Assembly: GCA_029553475.1 (NCBI GenBank)
Contig: JAKPKV010000028.1
Span: forward strand, 186,001 to 250,000
Source of the DNA: Armatimonadota bacterium
GTDB taxonomy: Bacteria; Armatimonadota; Hebobacteria; CAIYQO01
Direction: 5' to 3'
DNA: 64,000 nucleotides
Part shown: piece after piece, positions 35,150-43,416 of the stretch
How the letters are laid out: each line of letters starts with the position of its first letter
How positions within the stretch are numbered: the first letter of the stretch is position 1
Notes under the pieces: generated by a model
What the model was told of the DNA's origin: nothing
Seen by the model: only the letters and a program-made list of their open reading frames with translations
The model's database searches: none
Program-made: the position numbers and the translations under genes

Positions 35150-36825
35150 TATTGGTGCTGCTCATCCTGAATCTGCTCCTCGGCGGCGGGCTGGCCTGGC
35201 TGGCCGGCCGGTGGTCGGCCAGCGCCGCCCGCTGGACGGCGCTGGTGGTGACGCTGTTCGAGCTGCTCTTCGTCGGCTTGCTCTGGCTGCGGCTGGAGCC
35301 GGCGGAGGGCAGCCCGTGGCTCGCGGGCATCGTCGCCGACTGGATCCCGAACTTCAGCGTGAAGCTCATCCTGTTGATGGATGGGGTGAGTCTGCTGCTC
35401 ATCACCCTCACCGCGGTGCTGGGCGTGCTGGCGGTGCTGGTGTCCTGGCGGGAGATTCAGGAGAACGTCGGCTTCTATTACTTCAACCTGCTCTGCGTGC
35501 TGGCGGGGGTGATCGGCGTCTTCACGGCGCTGGATCTGTTCCTTTTCTACGTCTGCTGGGAGCTGATGCTCATCCCGATGTTCCTGCTCATCGCCAACTG
35601 GGGGCACGCGCACCGGAAAGCGGCCGCCATCAAGTTCTTCCTCTTCACCCAGCTCAGCGGCCTGCTCATGCTGGTGGCGATCCTCGGATTGGCGCTGACG
35701 CATTTCCAGGCGACGGGCGCCATCACCTTCGACTACCGCGCGCTGCTGGGCACGGCACCGGGTTCGCTATGGCTCATGCTCGGTTTCTTCGTCGCCTTCG
35801 CGGTGAAGCTGCCCGCCTTCCCGCTGCACACCTGGCTGCCGGACGCGCACACCGAGGCGCCCACCGCGGGCAGCCTGCTCCTCGCCGGGCTGCTGCTGAA
35901 GACGGGGGCTTACGGGCTGATCCGCTTCATCCTGCCGCTGTTCCCGGAGGCGGCGGCGGCCTTCGCGCCCATCGCCATGACGCTGGGGGTGATCGGCATC
36001 CTCTACGGCGCGGTCCTCGCCTTCGCGCAGACGGATTTCAAGCGCATGGTGGCCTACACCAGCGTGAGCCATCTCGGCTTCGTGCTGCTGGCGGTCTTCG
36101 CGATGAACCTGCTGGCGCTGCAGGGGGCGGTGGTACAGATGCTCGCGCACGGCTTCAGCACCGGCGCGCTTTTTGTGCTGGCGGGCGCGCTGCAGGAGCG
36201 GCTGCACACCCGCGACCTGCGCCGCATGGGCGGCCTGTGGACGCTGATGCCGCGCATGGGGGCGGTGGCGCTCTTTTTCGCCATGGCCGCGCTGGGGCTG
36301 CCGGGGCTGGGCAATTTCGTCGCCGAGTTCCTCATCCTGCTCGGCGCGTATCGGGCGAACATGCCGCTGGCGGCGCTCGCCGCCGTCGGGCTGGTCTTCG
36401 CCACGATTTACGCGCTGTGGCTGCTGCAGCGCGCCTTTTACGGACCGGTGGCGAGCGAAGGGGCGCCCCGCGACCTGCGCCCGCGCGAGACGCTCATCTT
36501 CGCGGTGATGATGGCGGCGCTGCTCTGGCTCGGGCTGTTCCCGCAGCCGGTGCTGGACGCCGCCGCGCCGGCGCTGCACCGCGTGCCGGGGGTGTCGCTG
36601 CACGTGGGGGCGTACGTGCGGGGACCCCGCTCTCCGGCACGGGTGCGGGAGAGTGCGCATAGCGTCGCCCGCCCGGAGACGGCGCCGTTGGCGGAACACG
36701 TGCGAAACGGGGACGGGTCTGTGTGGGGTGACGCGAAGGCAGGACGAGGGGAGGCGCCGGCGCCGTGGGGGCGCGCGGGCACGGGTACGAGCACGATTGA
36801 CGATAGACGGGGAGGGGCGCGATGA
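35146..36825 (+). CDS. nuoM: NADH-quinone oxidoreductase subunit M with C-terminal extension
   Basis: 559 residues. Antiporter-like core: FYVCWELMLIPMFLLIANWG, KLPAFPLHTWLPDAHTEAPTAGS, TDFKRMVAYTSVSHLGFVLLA. The family normally ends shortly after the last helix, near LFPQPVLDAAAPALHRV (about residue 480). Here 79 further residues follow, hydrophilic and rich in Arg, Gly, Pro and Ala, with no recognisable domain. The tail may be read-through into a former spacer. It overlaps nuoN by 4 nt. Confidence 0.94.
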   Translation: MILVLLILNLLLGGGLAWLAGRWSASAARWTALVVTLFELLFVGLLWLRLEPAEGSPWLAGIVADWIPNFSVKLILLMDGVSLLLITLTAVLGVLAVLVSWREIQENVGFYYFNLLCVLAGVIGVFTALDLFLFYVCWELMLIPMFLLIANWGHAHRKAAAIKFFLFTQLSGLLMLVAILGLALTHFQATGAITFDYRALLGTAPGSLWLMLGFFVAFAVKLPAFPLHTWLPDAHTEAPTAGSLLLAGLLLKTGAYGLIRFILPLFPEAAAAFAPIAMTLGVIGILYGAVLAFAQTDFKRMVAYTSVSHLGFVLLAVFAMNLLALQGAVVQMLAHGFSTGALFVLAGALQERLHTRDLRRMGGLWTLMPRMGAVALFFAMAALGLPGLGNFVAEFLILLGAYRANMPLAALAAVGLVFATIYALWLLQRAFYGPVASEGAPRDLRPRETLIFAVMMAALLWLGLFPQPVLDAAAPALHRVPGVSLHVGAYVRGPRSPARVRESAHSVARPETAPLAEHVRNGDGSVWGDAKAGRGEAPAPWGRAGTGTSTIDDRRGGAR

Positions 36826-38282
36826 CGCATGCGCAACTGACGGCGCTGCTTCCCGTGATCTTGCTGGCCGGGACGGCGGTGGCGCTGCTGCTGGTACAGG
36901 CCATCACGCGCAGCCATCGGGTGACGGCGGGGGTGACGCTGGCCGGGCTGGCGGCGGCGCTGGTCGCCGTGACGCGCGCGCTGCCGCAGGGCGCGACGCC
37001 GGTGACGGCGCTGCTGACCATTGACCGCTTCGCGCTGCTGTATACCGGCCTGCTGGCGCTCATCGGCATCGGACTGACGCTGCTCTCCTTCCTCTACCTG
37101 GCGGGGCGGACGCGCCTGACGGGCGCGTATTACATCCTCTTCACCCTGGCGCTGGCCGGCGGGGCGGTGCTGGCGAGCAGCGCGCATTTCGCCGCCTTCT
37201 TCCTGGGGCTGGAGATGATCAGCGTGTCGCTCTTCGCGCTGGCAGCGTATCGGCGTGATGACCCGGCGGGCATCGAGGCAGGCATGAAGTACCTGGTGCT
37301 GGCCGGCGTGGCCACGGCGGTGCTGCTCTTCGGGGCGGCGCTGCTGTACGCGCGCTACGGCACCATGGCGTTCGCCGCGCTGGGGACGGCCATCGCGCCG
37401 GGCGCGGGCGACCCGCTCACCCTCGCCGGGATAGCGCTGGTGGTGGCCGGCATCGGCTTCAAGCTGACGCTGGCGCCCTTCCACCTGTGGGCGCCGGACG
37501 TCTACGAAGGCGCGCCGGCGCCGGTGACCGGGTTCATCGCCACCATCAGCAAGGCGGCGGTCTTCGCGCTGCTGCTGCGGCTCTTCACCCAGGTGCACCT
37601 GCGCGAGCATCCGGCGCTCTTTGCCATCTTCGCCACGCTGGCCATCGCCTCCATCTTCGCCGGCAATCTCCTCGGCCTGCGGCAGATGAACCTGAAGCGG
37701 GTGCTGGCGTATTCGTCGGTCGCCAACATGGGCTACCTGCTGATCGCCTTCCTGGCGGGCGGACCGGCGGGCGCCATCGCCGCGACGTTCTACCTGACGG
37801 CGTACCTGCCGGCGCTGCTGGGCATCTTCACCCTGCTGACCGCGCTGTCCGGCCGGGAGCGGGACGCCGACGCCATCGCGGACTACGCCGGGCTGGCCTG
37901 GCGGCGGCCGGTGCTGGCGGCGGCGTTCACCGTGCTGCTGCTGTCGCTGGCGGGCATCCCGCTCACCGGCGGCTTCATCGGGAAATTTTACGTCGCGCTG
38001 ACCGGCGTCAGCGCGGCGCTGGCGGGCAGCCCGGCGTTCTGGGCGCTGGTGGGAGCGCTGGTGGTGGGCAGCGTCATCGGCCTATATTATTACCTGCGCA
38101 TCGTGCTGGCGTTCTTCCAGCGGACGCCGGCGGGCGAGGAGCCCGCCGCCATCACCCGACGGGTGCCGGACGCCGCCGCCATCGTGCTCACGCTCTCCAC
38201 GCTGGCCGTGCTCTGGCTCGGTGTCCTCCCGGGCAACACGCTGACGCTCATCAGCCTGCTCGTGGAGGAGTGGTTCAGATAG
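36822..38282 (+). CDS. nuoN: NADH-quinone oxidoreductase subunit N
   Basis: 486 residues, about 14 helices. GLEMISVSLFALAAY, GIEAGMKYLVLAGVATA, KLTLAPFHLWAPDVYEGAPAPVTGFIATISK and NLKRVLAYSSVANMGYLLIA are typical of subunit N. It is the last gene of the complex I operon. Its stop overlaps the convergent msrA 3' end by 8 bp, so no terminator space exists between them. Confidence 0.95.
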   Translation: MTHAQLTALLPVILLAGTAVALLLVQAITRSHRVTAGVTLAGLAAALVAVTRALPQGATPVTALLTIDRFALLYTGLLALIGIGLTLLSFLYLAGRTRLTGAYYILFTLALAGGAVLASSAHFAAFFLGLEMISVSLFALAAYRRDDPAGIEAGMKYLVLAGVATAVLLFGAALLYARYGTMAFAALGTAIAPGAGDPLTLAGIALVVAGIGFKLTLAPFHLWAPDVYEGAPAPVTGFIATISKAAVFALLLRLFTQVHLREHPALFAIFATLAIASIFAGNLLGLRQMNLKRVLAYSSVANMGYLLIAFLAGGPAGAIAATFYLTAYLPALLGIFTLLTALSGRERDADAIADYAGLAWRRPVLAAAFTVLLLSLAGIPLTGGFIGKFYVALTGVSAALAGSPAFWALVGALVVGSVIGLYYYLRIVLAFFQRTPAGEEPAAITRRVPDAAAIVLTLSTLAVLWLGVLPGNTLTLISLLVEEWFR

Positions 38283-38727
38283 GACACGCCCCGCCGCCGT
38301 GCTTTTTGTAGTACTGCTGGTGATATCCCTCGGCGGGCCAGAACGGCCTCGCGGGGAGGATTGCCGTCTCGACGTTCCCCCGGTATGTCCCAGATGCCTC
38401 CAGCGCGGCTTTCGCGGCCTCCGCGGCGTCTTTTTGCGTGCGGGTGACGAAAAAAATGACCGAGGCATACTGCGTCTTCTGCTGGCGGGTCGGATCGTGC
38501 GTCTCCCAGAAGACGCACAGTAATTCGTCGTACGTCACGCGCGCGGGATCATACGTCACCTCCACCGCTTCGGTGTGGCCGGTCACGCCCGCGCAAACCT
38601 GTGCATACGTGGGATGCTGCGCCAGCCCACCGGTATAGCCGGCGCGCGTCGCCGTCACTCCCGGCAGCGTGCGAAACGCCTCTTCCACCCCCCAGAAACA
38701 CCCCGCGCCGAAAATGGCCTTCTCCAT
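38275..38727 (-). CDS. msrA: Peptide-methionine (S)-S-oxide reductase MsrA
   Basis: 150 residues. Catalytic GCFWGVEE (Cys10), GYTGG, HTEAVEVTYDP, FWETHDPTRQ and EGYHQQYY are all conserved. A single late Cys (CPI end) may act in recycling. It repairs oxidised methionine using thioredoxin. It is slightly short but complete. Start ATG 38727 lies in a family-typical position. No msrB is adjacent. Confidence 0.95.
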   Translation of the reverse strand: MEKAIFGAGCFWGVEEAFRTLPGVTATRAGYTGGLAQHPTYAQVCAGVTGHTEAVEVTYDPARVTYDELLCVFWETHDPTRQQKTQYASVIFFVTRTQKDAAEAAKAALEASGTYRGNVETAILPARPFWPAEGYHQQYYKKHGGGACPI

Positions 38728-39155
38728 TGTCGCCCCCTCCCCCTGGCATCGCCGTCATCGGGACGTTCACCAGCACGCGCCACGCGAGAAAAGTGACCCC
38801 ATGCTGGTCAGCCGGCCCTCCGCCGCTCTCCCGCGGCGCCGCACATAATTGCCACCTTCGCGATGCATTTTCTCCTGTATAGTTATCTCCCCGGCGGCGC
38901 GCGGAAAAACCCCACCCTCACCGGAACAGCGGAGCGCGCAAAAACGTTGACTGCTCTACGAAGCTGTACGCAACGTCCCGGTGTAGGCCTGCGGAGGGGA
39001 TGCCGGCTTGGATCACGGCGGACCGTCCGAGGCGCTATCGGGAGAGAGAGGGTGAGGACGGCCAACGCCGAGCCCTGCGGCAAGCCACCAGCAGGCACAC
39101 GCCGAGACTTTTCGGACAGTTTCTAAGGTCAGTGTGCCCACCCCCGCCGGCGTCG
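38728..39155. other. 428-nt intergenic region, nothing recognised
   Basis: The short open frames here lack ribosome sites and family resemblance. No strong hairpin or promoter was found. The msrA promoter and the end of the terpenoid operon must lie within it. Confidence 0.4.
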
Positions 39156-40016
39156 TCACGCGAGACACAGCGCGAGCAGCGCCAGCGTCCCCAGGCCGTA
39201 AAAGGTATACTCGCTATCCGCCTCCGCGTCCCCGGGGGCGCCGCGAAATCCGCCATCCGGGCAGGCCAGGCCGCGCGTGAACCGCCCCACCTCCCCCAGG
39301 CGCAGCGCCGCCATGTCACCCAGCGTCGCCAGCGTCAACAGGCCGGTGAAGGTGGAGAGCAGATCACCGGCGGCGAGGGCCGCGTGCGCGCGCAGGCCGC
39401 CGTCCTCCGCCTGCATGCCGGCGAGAAAAACCGTCGCCGCCGTATCCTCCTCCCCCAGGCGCGCCCACAGCGCCAGCGCGCCCAGCGCGGCGGCGGTGGC
39501 GTTCGTCTGCCCGCATGCTTCCCCCGGCTGCCCGGCGAAGCCGCCATCGCCGCCGCGCAGCGCGCGCAGCCGGCGCACCGCCGTCTCCTGATGGGGAAAC
39601 GGCTCTCCGCGCAGCGCGCAACACAGCGCGGCGAGGAAGATCCGGTAGGCGCTATCGAGCGGGGGGAACGGGGGGAGCACGCCGGGCACGTCACGCCCCA
39701 CGTGGTATCCGCACCGCCGCAGCAGGCGCCGGCTATGCAGCGCCGCGCAGACGTGGACGAGATCGGTGGGAGCCGGGCACGCGGCCAGGTAGCGGGCGGC
39801 GCGGGGCACGGCGGGGCTGTCCGGGGCGCAGAGGGTGAGCACGCGCAGCGCGAAATCGGTATAGTAGAGGTCAGCGCCGCCCTGGCGGCCGGGGAAGCCA
39901 CCGTCGGCGCCTTGCCGGCGTTCGATGAAACGCACCTGGCGGGCGACGAACGGCCGCGGCAGCCGCGTCACCCCATCCGCCAGCAGGCGATCCAGCGTGG
40001 CGAGGTAGGCGCTCAT
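39156..40016 (-). CDS. Prenyltransferase/squalene-oxidase-repeat protein
   Basis: 286 residues forming an alpha/alpha toroid. Repeats centre on DGGFPGRQGG, DGGFAGQPGEACGQTNATAAALGALALW, DGGLRAHAALAAGD and CPDGGFRGAPGDAEADSEYTFYGLG. The pattern is like the beta subunit of protein prenyltransferases and like terpene cyclases. The Asp-x-Cys zinc ligands of protein prenyltransferases are not evident and there is no DxDD, so the activity is open. As the last gene of the five-gene isoprenoid operon, joined to the polyprenyl synthetase gene by an ATGA overlap, it likely acts on the same product. Confidence 0.75.
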   Translation of the reverse strand: MSAYLATLDRLLADGVTRLPRPFVARQVRFIERRQGADGGFPGRQGGADLYYTDFALRVLTLCAPDSPAVPRAARYLAACPAPTDLVHVCAALHSRRLLRRCGYHVGRDVPGVLPPFPPLDSAYRIFLAALCCALRGEPFPHQETAVRRLRALRGGDGGFAGQPGEACGQTNATAAALGALALWARLGEEDTAATVFLAGMQAEDGGLRAHAALAAGDLLSTFTGLLTLATLGDMAALRLGEVGRFTRGLACPDGGFRGAPGDAEADSEYTFYGLGTLALLALCLA

Positions 40017-41698
40017 CCGCGCGACTCCGCCGTCCAGCGCTCTTCCGGGAGGATCACCCGCGTCAGGAAGGTGAGCAGCGCCGCCAGTGCCGGATCAGCG
40101 CAGTCCGCCAGCAGCGCCAGTGCCCGCGCGCGCAGGCGGTCGCGCAGCCGCTCGGCCTGCGCGAAGACGCCAAGCTCGGTATACAGCTCCCGCACGCGCG
40201 CCACCCGCGCCGGCGGGTCATCCCCGGCCAGTTCCCGCGCCAGCCGCCCGTCGTCGCGCTCGCGGGCGAACGCCCAGAGGATGGTGGGCACGCCCGCCGC
40301 CAGCTCCCGCGCCAGCCGCCCGTCGTCGCGCTCGCCGCGCCACTCCCGCAGGTCGTCGGCGATCTGATAGCCTTCGCCCAGGTACAGCGCGAACCGCTTC
40401 AGCAGCGCGGCGTCCGGCGTCAGGCCGGCGGCGCGCAGCCCGAGCGAGAGCGCCGCCTCAAACGCCGGGGCGGTTTTCATCGCGTAGATGGCCAGCACGT
40501 CCACCGGTGTGGCGGCGCGCCCGCGCTGGAGCAGCTCCGCGCCCTGCCCGCGGCACAGGTCCAGGTGCGCGGCGGCCAGCGCCGCCAGCATCTCGCGCAC
40601 GGCCTCCACGCCGAACGCCGCCGCGTCACCGGCCACCAGGCGGTACCCCAGCCCGACCAGATAATCGCCGATATTGATGGCCGGACCGACGCCATAGCGC
40701 CGGTGCAGCGTCGGCGCGCCATAGCGCTCGGCCTCGCCATCTTCGATGTCGTCATGCGCCAGCGACGCCTTGTGCAGCGCTTCGATGGCCACCGCCAGCC
40801 GGCGGACGGCGGGCGGCGCCAGCAGGGCCATCGGGGCATCCGGCTCCAGCGCGTCCCGGCCGTGCCTGCCCACCGCGCAGGCCGCCACCGTCACGAAGGG
40901 GCGCAGCCGCTTGCCGCCGGCGCGCAGCCAGGCGCGCGCGATGGCCTCCGTCGCCGTGAGGGGATCGTCTTCCGGCGGCGCCGGGCCGAGCAGCGCGGCG
41001 AGCGAGGCTTCGGAGAAGATGGCCGTCGTCTCGCGCAGCAGCGGGACATAGCCGCGGATGCGCGGCGCGGGCTCGTCGGTAGCGGCAGACAACCAGGCGC
41101 GCACGTCATCCCACTCCGCTTCGGTCGCCAGGCAGCCGTCGTTGAGCAGCGGCACGGCCACGTTGGGTATGCCGAGGTCGGCCACGCGCGCGTACGATTT
41201 CTCCAGCGCGTCGAGACAGGCGACGCCGAGAATGGCATCCGCCGCGCCCTCGAGCACCCGCGTCAGCACCGCGGAGACGCCTTCCGCGACGACCACCTGA
41301 TACCCCAGCGCCTCCGCGTCCGCCTGAATACCGGCAATGTCGCAGCGCCGGCAGCCGGCGCATTGCAGACCGACGCTGTCAGCGCGCCCGGCGCAGCCGG
41401 CGGCGTCGCGCAGGCAGCGCGGCAGCAGCAACAGCCGGCGCGCGAAGGGGACAGCGGAAAACGCCCGCTGCCAGAAGGCGTTATTCGCCGCTACCATGGC
41501 GAAGCCGAGGTACGATGCGGGCAGTGCCAGCGCCGCCAGCGCCGCGCGCCCCCACCCTTCCAGCGCCGCGCGCGCGGGAATTTCCGGCGGGGCGTCCGCC
41601 GTCACCGCCACGGCGGCGCGCCGTATCGCCGCCCGCCGAACGGGGTCGGCCGGAACCTGCTTCATATCAGCCCGCGCCGCGCGCGCCTCACTGGTCAT
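40013..41698 (-). CDS. DUF116 domain-polyprenyl synthetase fusion
   Basis: 561 residues. Residues about 85-215 are DUF116: LPRCLRD, GLQCAGCRRCDIAGI, AILGVACLDALEK, VPLLNDGCLATEAEWDDV, with six or more Cys that could hold an Fe-S cluster. From about 245 comes a trans-prenyl synthase with GGKRLRP and the first Asp-rich motif HDDIED. The second motif reads ADDLRE instead of the usual DDxxD. ERDDGRLAREL occurs twice 24 residues apart, from a 37-bp direct repeat. It should make a polyprenyl diphosphate for the cyclase encoded upstream; the altered second motif may change or weaken this. Confidence 0.85.
   Translation of the reverse strand: MTSEARAARADMKQVPADPVRRAAIRRAAVAVTADAPPEIPARAALEGWGRAALAALALPASYLGFAMVAANNAFWQRAFSAVPFARRLLLLPRCLRDAAGCAGRADSVGLQCAGCRRCDIAGIQADAEALGYQVVVAEGVSAVLTRVLEGAADAILGVACLDALEKSYARVADLGIPNVAVPLLNDGCLATEAEWDDVRAWLSAATDEPAPRIRGYVPLLRETTAIFSEASLAALLGPAPPEDDPLTATEAIARAWLRAGGKRLRPFVTVAACAVGRHGRDALEPDAPMALLAPPAVRRLAVAIEALHKASLAHDDIEDGEAERYGAPTLHRRYGVGPAINIGDYLVGLGYRLVAGDAAAFGVEAVREMLAALAAAHLDLCRGQGAELLQRGRAATPVDVLAIYAMKTAPAFEAALSLGLRAAGLTPDAALLKRFALYLGEGYQIADDLREWRGERDDGRLARELAAGVPTILWAFARERDDGRLARELAGDDPPARVARVRELYTELGVFAQAERLRDRLRARALALLADCADPALAALLTFLTRVILPEERWTAESRG
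40227..40335. repeat. 37-bp direct repeat inside the polyprenyl synthetase gene
   Basis: 40227-40263 and 40299-40335 match at 36 of 37 positions, offset 72 bp (24 codons), so the reading frame is kept. The duplication falls just after the second Asp-rich motif. Confidence 0.85.
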
Positions 41699-43416
41699 CG
41701 GTCAACTGCTTCCCCGAAAATGTGCCGCATACGCCCCAGCGCCTCCACCGTCCAGACGACGGGGTAGAGCGCTTCATCATACCATAAGCGCGCAAAATAG
41801 AGACCGATAGGCGCGCTGATCGTCCAGCTTCCCGCCTCGATCCGCCGCAGCAGATAGGCCGTGCCGCGCGTCAGCGCCTCGGCGACACCGGGGGCCTGCG
41901 GCCAATCCGCCAGCGCGGAGAGCGCCAACGCCGTCTCTTCTATCGTCGAGGGGGCCTCCACGCCGCCGCCCCAGCCGCCGTCCTCGCGCTGGGCGCCGAC
42001 CAGCCAGGCGACGCCGCGGTGCGCGGCAAGGGCGTCCGGCGCGAGGACGGCGTAGGCGCGCAACACGCGGGCGGTGCCGTAGGTGCGATTCGTCCCGTCG
42101 GCCGTCGCCTGATTGCCGAACCACAGCGGCGTCCAGGCGCCGTCCGCCCCCTGCGCGGCCTCGAGATACGCCATCCCCCGCCGCCGGGCGGCGTCTCCCA
42201 CGCCGGCGGCCCGCAGCGCGCGCACCGCGTGGGCGGTGACATCCGGCGCGCTGGTATCGAACGGCAGCCGCCCCCACCCCCGGCAGAAGGTGGGCCAGCC
42301 CCCGTCGCGATTCTGCAGTCCGCGCAGCCAGCGCGCGCCCGCCGCCAGCGGCGCCGTCTCGCCCAGCCGCGCCAGCGCCAGCATGGCGCCCGCGGTGTCA
42401 TCCGCGTCCGGCACGCCGCCGGGACGGTGCGTCCATCCCCAGCCGCCGGGCGCCGCGCCGGTGTAGGGGTGCTCCGCCGTATACTGCCGCGCCGCCACCC
42501 AGCGCCGCATGGCGGGCACATCAATCGCTTCCAGCGCGCCCGCCGCCCCCAGCGCGGTGAGGGCGTTCGTCGTCACCCAGACGGAGAGGTCGGTATCAAT
42601 GGGCCAACTGCCGTCCGCCCGCACGCCATCCCGCAGGAAGGCCAGGCAGCGCCGCGCCACCGGATGCGCCGCGCCGAAGCGGCCGATGAGCGCCATCGCC
42701 ACGAAGGCGGTGAGCGGCGCCGCCTCCAGAAAGCCCCCATGCTCCGGCTGGATGCGCGCCAGCGTGTCCAGCACGCGCGGGGCCGCCAGCCGCCGGGCCG
42801 CGCGCAGAAGCGGATGGCGCGGCGGGCGCCGGTCATCGAGCAGCAGCCCCACGGCGATGAGCGCCGGCAGCGCGTAGCTGACCACCCGCAGCCGCAGCGC
42901 GGGATACCATGCGCGCGGCACCGCCGCCAGCTCGAACGGCAGGTCGGGGATGCCCGCCCACGGGGTCAACCCGGCCAGCGCGCCGTGCATGAGGATGGGC
43001 ACGGCGAAGGTGCGGTCGGCGCCATAGCTGCGCAGGATCGCCGCGCGCCACTCGGCCGGCGTCCTCCCCGCCCGCGCCACCGCGTAGCGCCGATCCGCCG
43101 CGCTGTCCGGCTCACCCGCCAGCCGGAACGCGGCGAGCACCAGCAGCGTGGTGGGCAGATTGCTCGGACTCTCCGGCGTGTCGCCCCAGCCGCCGTCGGC
43201 CCGTTGCGCGGCGCGCAGCCAGGCGATGCCGGCGCGTATCAGCGGCCGATCCGCCGCCTCCCCGCCGAGGAGGAGCGCGCTCACCGCCGTGGCCGTCGCT
43301 AGCGCCGAGGCGGAGAGCCGCCCGCGCCAAAAACCTTCCGGCTCGCGGCGGGAGAGGAGGTGCGCGACGGCCGTCTCCAGCGCGGAGGCGAGATGCGGTA
43401 TCGCGCGCTGCGTCAT
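41695..43416 (-). CDS. shc: Squalene-hopene cyclase-like triterpene cyclase, short form
   Basis: 573 residues. Class II terpene cyclase fold with the protonating motif PDADDTAGA (DxDDTA) near residue 370, and many QW-type repeats (ADGGWGDTPESPSN, QNRDGGWPTF, QGADGAWTPLWFG, QREDGGWGGGVE, ending YPVVWTVEALGRM). It cyclises squalene or another polyprene at the membrane surface. It is shorter than typical SHC (about 630-700). The start is set at ATG 43416, which overlaps the upstream stop as ATGA; the open frame continues upstream inside that gene. Confidence 0.85.
   Translation of the reverse strand: MTQRAIPHLASALETAVAHLLSRREPEGFWRGRLSASALATATAVSALLLGGEAADRPLIRAGIAWLRAAQRADGGWGDTPESPSNLPTTLLVLAAFRLAGEPDSAADRRYAVARAGRTPAEWRAAILRSYGADRTFAVPILMHGALAGLTPWAGIPDLPFELAAVPRAWYPALRLRVVSYALPALIAVGLLLDDRRPPRHPLLRAARRLAAPRVLDTLARIQPEHGGFLEAAPLTAFVAMALIGRFGAAHPVARRCLAFLRDGVRADGSWPIDTDLSVWVTTNALTALGAAGALEAIDVPAMRRWVAARQYTAEHPYTGAAPGGWGWTHRPGGVPDADDTAGAMLALARLGETAPLAAGARWLRGLQNRDGGWPTFCRGWGRLPFDTSAPDVTAHAVRALRAAGVGDAARRRGMAYLEAAQGADGAWTPLWFGNQATADGTNRTYGTARVLRAYAVLAPDALAAHRGVAWLVGAQREDGGWGGGVEAPSTIEETALALSALADWPQAPGVAEALTRGTAYLLRRIEAGSWTISAPIGLYFARLWYDEALYPVVWTVEALGRMRHIFGEAVDR

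Noticed and set aside
39156-40016. Protein prenyltransferase beta subunit
   Set aside because: The toroid fits, but the Asp-x-Cys and His zinc ligands are not evident and no CaaX-type partner subunit is present.
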